A DNA stretch of 11,178 nucleotides, taken from positions 1 to 11,178 of the forward strand of contig JAAZDI010000260.1 of assembly GCA_012512295.1 (NCBI GenBank), in the 5' to 3' direction. Positions within the stretch are counted from its first letter, which is position 1. Each line of letters begins with the position of its first letter. The notes under the pieces were generated by a model, which was not told the DNA's origin, ran no database searches, and saw nothing but the letters and a program-made list of their open reading frames with translations. The position numbers and the translations under genes were made by a program. This DNA comes from Syntrophomonadaceae bacterium (GTDB lineage: Bacteria; Bacillota; Ch66; Ch109). Positions 5,525 through 11,178 of this stretch are shown here, piece after piece.

Positions 5525-5803
5525 TTATAGTTCTTCCATGAATTTTTCCACATACTTAACACCAGAATCCGTAACTTCTACCCCTTCCAAAATACAGACT
5601 GGCGGACTATTTTGTCCCATCTCAATAAACTCAACTCCCTTGATTAAGCCTTCTTCCTGCATCTCGGCAATTAGATCGATAAATTCACGATAAGTTAGCC
5701 CGTCTTCATTTACATAATCCATAATATCGGGATTGTTGCCAATAAGCAAATCGCTAAGTATACCGCACTTAAATATCTCTTTTTTTCTTGACTCAGCAAC
5801 CAC
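5525..5803 (-). CDS. YjcQ-like small protein, probable winged-helix fold
   Basis: The 92-residue product has the layout of YjcQ-type winged-helix proteins: an N-terminal helix (KEIFKCGILSDLL), a second helix pair (TYREFIDLIAEMQEEGLIKG, where M-x-EEGLI-G is typical), a strand (VCILEGVEVT) and a final helix (DSGVKYVEKFMEEL; family form IT-x-G-x-YLE). The basic residues expected of a DNA-reading helix are few, so a protein-interaction role is possible. Start GTG 5803 with AAAGGGG 7 nt upstream. It heads the tight three-gene group with DUF3006 and the MBL protein, and lies 91 nt after the large PEP-synthase-like gene with no clear terminator between. Confidence 0.65.
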   Translation of the reverse strand: MVAESRKKEIFKCGILSDLLIGNNPDIMDYVNEDGLTYREFIDLIAEMQEEGLIKGVEFIEMGQNSPPVCILEGVEVTDSGVKYVEKFMEEL

Positions 5804-5894
5804 TGGTTAACCCCTTTCTTATTATCCAATCTGCCTGGGAAGCTTGTGCCTTAACTCGGTCAGCAGATTTTATTGTTCTGCCTCAGGCGAAATG

Positions 5895-8800
5895 CTATTG
5901 GAGTTTCAAAGGATGCGCTGGATCAGTAATTGCCCCTATTTTTACCGCAAAAGCGGTTTTATTGGCAATATCTTCATCAGTGACAATGTGGATATCCAGT
6001 AGTCCGTCTGAAGCATAACCGGTTTTCAGGTAATTCAGCTCACTCAGGCAATGGCTCCAACCCTCCAACCATTGGAGAAGCTTCTCTCGTTGCTCTAGAG
6101 AGCCCTGGAAATGAATCAGTAGATCAATGTCACTCCCGGGGCCAGCCGTACCGTTATTGGTACTACCGAAAACGTAAATTCCCTTCACCCCGAACTGGGC
6201 CAAATCCAATCTTTCGGCGATTCGTTCCGCCATGTAGAAACGCCAGCGCCAGAACCGGTCGTCAAAGTGGTAATCATTTGACCCTGGAGCTTTTTCCGGT
6301 TTAAGACTGATATTTTGATTAATTGTCCCGCCGGCCGAAGGTTCAGCCAGGTAGCCGAGGGATTCGCCCAGATCCGCATTCATGACCACCCGCAGCACCT
6401 TGCCTCGAGTGGCTTCCGAGATGTCAATTACCCTAATTACTTCAGATAGATAGCTATATTCAGGCAAAAGCTGACCTAAAATATTTTTCGCGCTGCGTAA
6501 AAAACGTTCATTAAAGATGATCCCTTGATCATCTGGATAAAGCGGCAGATAACGGATATTAGCTTCTACTAGATCTTGAAAAAAATGAGTGCCAAAGGAT
6601 AGTTCCGGAATATAGTTGCCTTTTCTACGGGCAATCTCGATCAGGGCGGCAGTATTGTTTATATCCGCATACGTAACCTGGACCCCCATCTTGATATCAC
6701 CTCGACTACCCCAACGACCTGGACCCATCAGCACAAATCTTTTTTTCGGGAGCAACGAATTAAGCAGACCAACGGCCTTCCCCACATTTATCAGGTCATC
6801 CAGTTCCTGCAGATTGTTATAACCCTGCGGATCAACATAAACCAGATGAGTGATGTCCGGGATAATCCCATTGGAAATATAACGATTAGCCGAAAAGATT
6901 ATCTCCCGGTGGTCAATATCCTTCGGAATCGGGACCGGGGACAGATCGGTTCCATAACTCTGGGGCCGGCACTGGAGTAAGTAAAAATGATCACCATCAC
7001 AAGCAAACTCAATATCAACTGGGGTTCCTAATTGCTCCTTCAACACTTTAAGGATTAGTCCAACCTTTTTGATAAAAGGAGTATCCGTTATCAAACCATC
7101 AAAGGTGACCACCAGATCATCCCGTTTAAAATCAAGGTTAAAGGCCAGTCTCTTGGTCACATAGTCGCGTTCATAGACCGACACAAACTGGTCAATTTTG
7201 GGGATTAAATGGCCATATTCTTTAAGGAGTGATGAGATCTCAATGGTTTCAAAAACGTTCTTTTCCAGATTGATGACGTCGACTTTATTCGGCGAATAGC
7301 GTTTAATTTCCTCTGGAGCAGTATTAACCCTTAACTTGGGCTGACCGGGGGAAACCAAGACTGGAAAATCGTCACTTAAGCGGTCAACCGCCCGAGTTCC
7401 CAAACCCATTACCAGTCTGATTAATCCATCTTCTCGCTTAATCCTGGGGGACCAGCGAAATTCGTTATGACTAAAGGCCACACCAGAAAACAGCGGTAAG
7501 TAGTAAGGGCCAATTCTCGTCCCCACTACCTCTTGAATCATGATGCCCATTTCTTCACGAAAATCCAGCATGTCTCGCTCAGCCCGATATTGGATCGAAT
7601 CCGGGCCATACACCGAGGCATAAACTTCAACGATTGCATCCTTGAGGGCTTCGAGACGTTGTTGTTTACTGCCCTGGTTTGCCAGAAACAGGCTCTTATA
7701 TTTCCCAGAAAAAGCAGCCCCAAGTTGATCCTCCAACAAACTAGAACTGCGGACAATCAAGGGAGTTTTCCCAAAGTCATCCAGAGCCATGGATAAACTC
7801 TTAACTACCCCCTCGGGAAACTCACCGTTCTTCATAATCTGAATGACATTGGGGTAATCAATCCGGATCTGATATAATTCCTTATATTTTTGGGCATTTA
7901 ATTCTTCAAGGTTATTATAGTAGAGAAATTCGGTCAAACAGTCCGTCGTTAAATACCAAGTCTTGGGAATTTGTACCGTCTGTAACTCTGGTAAATCTTG
8001 ACTATTCTTTTTTAATATTTGCTCGGCTAGGAACAAGCCAGTACTTTTGCCACCTATTTTGCCGTGGCTGCCTTCAGGGAAAATCAATCGACTAACAATC
8101 CCGTAAAAATCATTAATTTCGATATGTTGTCTAGCGCGGGCAATAAAATCGGTTTTTTCCGAAAGAAAACGGCGAATCAAGGCGACTTTAAGCCAGTGTT
8201 CCGTGGGTGAGTAATAAACCTTGTTTTCCCCAGTCATACTCCGGTAGCGTTTGATCGCCTCAACTATTTCGCGGAGTGGGGCATCAACACTATCTACCGC
8301 TTTAATCAGTGAATAGATCCGCTTTTCCTGAATCCATTTCTGCAGCCGGATCAAAATTTCCTTGTTACTTAGGTGATTAGCAGCAATTGTAAAGGTTCTT
8401 TCGCAGATGCTAGGTATATTGCCCAAGGGGACCTTTTCGATTGGATAATTTAATTCCCCATACAGCAAGAGTTCCTTGGTGCTAGAACCAAAGTTCCACA
8501 AGACTTCGCCGGCTTCTTTGACTCCACTCCAATACAGATGATCTAACATCTTGCGGCAAACATGCATTAAGAGCGGCTGATCAGTGCGCCGAAGAATATC
8601 AATTATGACCTTCCATTCATTGCTGGTACCTTGGCTGCCATTGATCCCAAGCTTGTAATTATTCCATTCTTCAAGCACCTGCTCCATGTGACGGGCAAAG
8701 ATAGTCTGTCCAATGCGCTGAGCGATTGTGCGGATCAGCTGCTGTTCTTTATCTAAAAAGTAACCTTCCTCTCTTTTAGGAACCTCACTGGTATAAACCA

Positions 8801-9095
8801 CCTCAATTTTCCCGACAACCTTACCCTCAACTTTAATTGGACTGGATAGAGAACGAGGTGAGGTGCTAAAACCGGGTGTCTGATAGCTGCTGTTTTCGTA
8901 GATTATTCTGGCCTGACAAATCTCCGGGAATTGCCAACCGGCCGGGATGACTTGAACAATCTGGTTAAAAATTTCCGGCAAAGATAACCGCTGATTATCA
9001 AGAATTTCATCCACCTGATAAAGACAGTTCAACTCTTTCGCCCGTTCTTTCAGAAAATCCAATGAGTGTTCGCCGGAAAATTCCCACTTTTTCAT
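5895..9095 (-). CDS. Multidomain protein: GAF-like sensor, PEP synthase-type ATP-grasp domain, C-terminal nucleotidyltransferase
   Basis: Numbering is from ATG 9095 (1066 residues). AAGGTGG lies 7 nt before this ATG, so it is preferred over GTG 9101. Residues about 15-145 are GAF-like (WQFPEICQARIIYEN, IKVEGKVVGKIEVVY). Residues 150-330 are helical and unassigned. Residues about 345-715 are the PEP/pyruvate-binding ATP-grasp domain: GGKSTGLFLAE, LIVRSSSLLEDQ with AAFSGKYKS, MIQEVVG, and the closing VDIEFA...LLQCRPQS. Residues 730-905 carry MGPGRWGSRGDIKMGV (about 790-805) and FGTHFFQDLVEA, seen in other PEP-synthase-like proteins but without a name I know. Residues about 935-1066 are a minimal nucleotidyltransferase: VFGSTNNG, GSDIDLL (D989, D991) and LLDIHIV (D1034). 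No swivelling phosphohistidine domain or PEP barrel is visible, so ordinary PEP synthesis is unlikely. It begins 25 nt after gdhA. Confidence 0.9.
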   Translation of the reverse strand: MKKWEFSGEHSLDFLKERAKELNCLYQVDEILDNQRLSLPEIFNQIVQVIPAGWQFPEICQARIIYENSSYQTPGFSTSPRSLSSPIKVEGKVVGKIEVVYTSEVPKREEGYFLDKEQQLIRTIAQRIGQTIFARHMEQVLEEWNNYKLGINGSQGTSNEWKVIIDILRRTDQPLLMHVCRKMLDHLYWSGVKEAGEVLWNFGSSTKELLLYGELNYPIEKVPLGNIPSICERTFTIAANHLSNKEILIRLQKWIQEKRIYSLIKAVDSVDAPLREIVEAIKRYRSMTGENKVYYSPTEHWLKVALIRRFLSEKTDFIARARQHIEINDFYGIVSRLIFPEGSHGKIGGKSTGLFLAEQILKKNSQDLPELQTVQIPKTWYLTTDCLTEFLYYNNLEELNAQKYKELYQIRIDYPNVIQIMKNGEFPEGVVKSLSMALDDFGKTPLIVRSSSLLEDQLGAAFSGKYKSLFLANQGSKQQRLEALKDAIVEVYASVYGPDSIQYRAERDMLDFREEMGIMIQEVVGTRIGPYYLPLFSGVAFSHNEFRWSPRIKREDGLIRLVMGLGTRAVDRLSDDFPVLVSPGQPKLRVNTAPEEIKRYSPNKVDVINLEKNVFETIEISSLLKEYGHLIPKIDQFVSVYERDYVTKRLAFNLDFKRDDLVVTFDGLITDTPFIKKVGLILKVLKEQLGTPVDIEFACDGDHFYLLQCRPQSYGTDLSPVPIPKDIDHREIIFSANRYISNGIIPDITHLVYVDPQGYNNLQELDDLINVGKAVGLLNSLLPKKRFVLMGPGRWGSRGDIKMGVQVTYADINNTAALIEIARRKGNYIPELSFGTHFFQDLVEANIRYLPLYPDDQGIIFNERFLRSAKNILGQLLPEYSYLSEVIRVIDISEATRGKVLRVVMNADLGESLGYLAEPSAGGTINQNISLKPEKAPGSNDYHFDDRFWRWRFYMAERIAERLDLAQFGVKGIYVFGSTNNGTAGPGSDIDLLIHFQGSLEQREKLLQWLEGWSHCLSELNYLKTGYASDGLLDIHIVTDEDIANKTAFAVKIGAITDPAHPLKLQ

Positions 9096-9120
9096 TAGCA
9101 CCCCACCTTATAACCCCTAT

Positions 9121-10407
9121 TTAGACCCAGCCTCGCATTTTTACGGCCTGGGCAACGCGGTTAATTGAGATAACATAAGCAGCATCACGCATATATAGAT
9201 TCCGCTGCTGCGCCAGTTCCCAAACGGCTTTAAAGGCCGCCGTCATCTTAAGGTCAAGTTTCTCTAACACTTCATCCTTTTCCCAATAAAAATTCGTATT
9301 CGACTGAACCTGTTCAAAATAACTGCAGGTAACGCCCCCGGCGTTTGCCAGAAAATCAGGAATCATAAAGATGTTCCGCTCTTTAATTATTTCATCCACG
9401 TCTGGGGTTGTCGGCCCATTGGCTCCCTCTGCGATCACCTTAACCTGACTGCTGATTTTATTCACATTGGCTTGAGTAATCTGATTCTCCAGGGCGGCCG
9501 GAATCAGGATGTCGACCTCCTGGGCAAGCCAGTCTTCACCTGGTAGTATCTCACACCCAAGGTCCCGCGCTTTATCCTTATCCAGACTACCAAAAGAATC
9601 GACAATCCCCTGGAGGGCGACTACATCTAACCCATCCTTCTTGCGGAAGGTATATGATTGATTATCGGCAAAATCCCAACAAGAAACTGCGATTACCCGG
9701 CCGCCCAGCTGTTGATACAACAACGCAGCGTATTGCGCCACATTACCAAAACCCTGAATACTAGCCGTGGTATCCTCAGGTTTAATGTTTAGGGCTTTCA
9801 GGGCTTCCCGCAGAGTATAAATAACGCCAAAACCAGTCGCTTCGGTCCGGCCCAAAGAACCGCCCATACCGACTGGTTTTCCCGTAATAAACCCCGGATA
9901 TCTCCCGCCGTGAATAGTCTCAAACTCATCAAGCATCCAAAGCATATGTTTGGCATTGGTCATCACATCCGGTGCCGGCACGTCCAGACAAGGTCCCATG
10001 TCTTTAGCTATTTTTCTAACATAGCCCCGGCATAGTCTTTCCTGCTCTTTCTCTGTTAAACTGCGCGGATCACAAATAATTCCGCCTTTACCACCGCCCA
10101 GCGGAATATCCACAACTGCACACTTCCAAGTCATCCACATTGCCAGAGCTCGTATTGTATCAATTGTTTCTTGTGGATGAAAACGGATGCCCCCCTTGGC
10201 TGGCCCCCGGGCATCATTGTGTTGGATGCGATAACCGTTAAAAATCTTGGTACTCCCATCCTCCATCTGTACCGGAATGGTAAAATGATACTCTCGCATC
10301 GGTTGACGCAGAAATTCCCGGGTTCCTTCGTCAAGCCCAATAATGCTAGCCACTTTATCAAATTGAGCCTGAGCGTTCTTGTAGGGATTGTAAGCACTTT
10401 CACTCAT
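9121..10407 (-). CDS. gdhA: Glutamate dehydrogenase (Glu/Leu/Phe/Val dehydrogenase family)
   Basis: It catalyses reversible oxidative deamination of glutamate to 2-oxoglutarate and ammonium in the cytosol. The length of 428 residues is normal for the hexameric bacterial enzyme. Conserved sites are GPAKGGIRFHP (K71), MTWKCAVVD (K95), PLGGGKGGI (catalytic K107) and PAPDVMTN (D147). The Rossmann domain has GFGNVA (219-224), and the C-terminal part has AEGANGPTT and PDFLANAGGVTCSYFEW-type sequence. After the second Rossmann strand (VIAVS), the usual acidic residue that contacts the coenzyme ribose is replaced by C-W-D in a loop lengthened by a few residues, so NAD versus NADP use cannot be read off. 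Start ATG 10407 with GGGAGGG about 12 nt upstream. It is the first gene after a strong promoter and is followed 25 nt later by the large regulator-like protein. Confidence 0.93.
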   Translation of the reverse strand: MSESAYNPYKNAQAQFDKVASIIGLDEGTREFLRQPMREYHFTIPVQMEDGSTKIFNGYRIQHNDARGPAKGGIRFHPQETIDTIRALAMWMTWKCAVVDIPLGGGKGGIICDPRSLTEKEQERLCRGYVRKIAKDMGPCLDVPAPDVMTNAKHMLWMLDEFETIHGGRYPGFITGKPVGMGGSLGRTEATGFGVIYTLREALKALNIKPEDTTASIQGFGNVAQYAALLYQQLGGRVIAVSCWDFADNQSYTFRKKDGLDVVALQGIVDSFGSLDKDKARDLGCEILPGEDWLAQEVDILIPAALENQITQANVNKISSQVKVIAEGANGPTTPDVDEIIKERNIFMIPDFLANAGGVTCSYFEQVQSNTNFYWEKDEVLEKLDLKMTAAFKAVWELAQQRNLYMRDAAYVISINRVAQAVKMRGWV

Positions 10408-10454
10408 TGATTGTTATACCCTCCCATTTTTTAGGTATTAGATTTCTAAGTTGC

Positions 10455-10483
10455 ATTATATAGTGATTTTCGACCTATTTCAA
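10455..10483 (-). promoter_or_regulatory. Sigma-A promoter of gdhA and probably the whole downstream operon
   Basis: Leftward, TTGAAA (10483-10478), a 17-nt spacer and TATAAT (10460-10455) give a near-consensus promoter. Transcription would start near 10448, leaving a leader of about 40 nt with no obvious attenuator. No clear operator was seen. Confidence 0.85.
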
Positions 10484-10524
10484 GGATCTTCAACAATGTA
10501 TACCTGGATAATAATCCCGTCCGA

Positions 10525-10551
10525 CCAAATAAAAAGAGCCCGAAGGCTCTT
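10525..10551 (-). terminator. Intrinsic terminator of the LolA-like gene
   Basis: Leftward, AAGAGCC-TTCG-GGCTCTT forms a 7-bp stem with a stable UUCG loop, followed by TTTATTTGG. It lies 24 nt after the stop codon of the LolA-like frame and insulates gdhA from it. Confidence 0.92.
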
Positions 10552-10574
10552 CGCAGTAATCCTTATCTTAAAGG

Positions 10575-11178
10575 CTATTGTTTGGGGAACTGGTTTAGCA
10601 TATCGGTCATATCCATCACTTGAACACCAGCCGGTAACTGGAATTTTTCCGCCGGTTGCGGCCCTATTTGTAAATTCTTGTATTCCATAACGGCTTTTCC
10701 TTCTTGAGAATCTGCTTCAACTCTAATCGGAATGCCATAATCCTCTCGGACCCACATTTTACACTCTTCCTTACCGTCAGCCGTGGTAATCACCACCACT
10801 TTACAAGCTACCCCATCGTAAACTGTTGAATCGACAATCTTATATTTGTCTGGCTTAGTGTCAATATCCTCTGTATAATCAAGCGGCGTCTCTTTGAGGT
10901 TGCTTTGATCCGGCGTTATCTTAATGGCCATGTTCTCCCCGGCCATATAATTATACATGGTTACCCCGTCATAAATAGTAACAACCGTTTGCCCCTCAAC
11001 CGTAGTCTCCATCCTGGTTTTCTTGTCTTGTACCCAGAATTTTCCATTAATAGTAGTGTTTTTGTCTGTATAAGTATAGTCTTAGGACATTCCTTCGATT
11101 TGTTTTGCTTTAGCCAACAAACTGATTGGCGAATCGTCATTGGCTGGCGGGGTGGTTTGCTGGGTATTAGGTTGACTG
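10575..11178 (-). pseudogene. LolA-like lipoprotein, interrupted by an in-frame stop (5' end outside window)
   Basis: Codons from the right edge to 10575 read as one protein except for TAA at 11084-11082. Before it are a Gln/Thr/Pro linker (QPNTQQTTPPANDDS), as follows a lipobox Cys, and the helix SLLAKAKQIEGMS. After it are DYTYTDKN, GKFWVQDKKTRMETTVEG and YDGVTMYNYM, then a C-terminal part ending in LPAGVQVMDMTDML. This is the LolA/LppX-like half-barrel seen in Gram-positive lipoproteins, where the GMS motif is usually followed by an aromatic residue, so TAA probably replaces a Tyr codon (TAT or TAC). The frame is intact on both sides. ATG 11012 has no good ribosome binding site, so an independent 145-residue protein is unlikely. 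A sequencing error is a possible alternative. Confidence 0.75.

Noticed and set aside
5804..5894. Terminator or promoter between the large gene and the YjcQ-like gene
   Set aside because: Only a 5-bp GCAGA/TCTGC stem with a 9-nt loop and no U-run is present, and the GATAAT at the expected -10 place has no matching -35. Read-through from gdhA is possible.
5895..6230. MNT-HEPN toxin-antitoxin pair
   Set aside because: The nucleotidyltransferase is a fused C-terminal domain, and no HEPN gene is next to it. The following small gene looks like YjcQ instead.
10171..10410. Plus-strand frames across gdhA and the large gene
   Set aside because: They are antisense shadows of strongly conserved coding sequence, without ribosome binding sites or recognisable domains.
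11082..11084. Recoded stop codon giving an unusual amino acid
   Set aside because: The codon is TAA, which is not used for selenocysteine or pyrrolysine, and no recoding structure is evident. Mutation or error is simpler.

Overview
The window looks like part of the chromosome of an endospore-forming, low-to-mid GC Bacillota, most likely from class Clostridia. The reasons are a coat-F type spore coat gene pair, strong purine-rich ribosome binding sites, frequent TTG and GTG starts, and small families typical of such genomes (DUF2512, DUF3006, DUF92, FmdB zinc ribbon). No rRNA, tRNA, CRISPR array, complete insertion sequence or phage gene is visible.

Layout. Positions 1-558 (minus) hold the N-terminal part of a DUF92 membrane protein. 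Positions 750-1933 (plus) hold two small coat-type proteins and a DUF2512-like membrane protein. A bidirectional terminator at 1939-1973 separates these from a leftward block: an FmdB-type zinc ribbon gene (2321-2019), a stand-alone 70-residue biotin/lipoyl carrier (2940-2728) and a cysteine-rich YkgJ-like protein (3966-3319). Between them lie two gene-poor stretches (2322-2727 and 2941-3318) with promoters, palindromes, a terminator, short repeats and possible gene debris.

Positions 4112-10407 (minus) form a run of five same-direction genes with no clear internal terminator. In transcription order they are glutamate dehydrogenase, a very large multidomain protein, a YjcQ-like small protein, a DUF3006 protein, and an exported ComEC-like metallo-beta-lactamase protein ending in an Ada-type zinc module. 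The run begins at a near-consensus sigma-A promoter (10455-10483) and ends near a strong hairpin (4019-4056). Upstream of it, 10575-11178 (minus) is a LolA-like lipoprotein reading frame broken by an in-frame TAA.

The most interesting object is the 1066-residue protein directly behind gdhA. It joins a GAF-like sensor region, an ATP-grasp domain of the PEP synthase/pyruvate phosphate dikinase type, a conserved domain I cannot name, and a C-terminal minimal nucleotidyltransferase with all three metal-binding aspartates. It has no recognisable phosphohistidine swivel domain or PEP-binding barrel, so it is unlikely to be an ordinary PEP synthase. Its position suggests, as inference only, that it senses carbon status and modifies or controls glutamate dehydrogenase or a related target.
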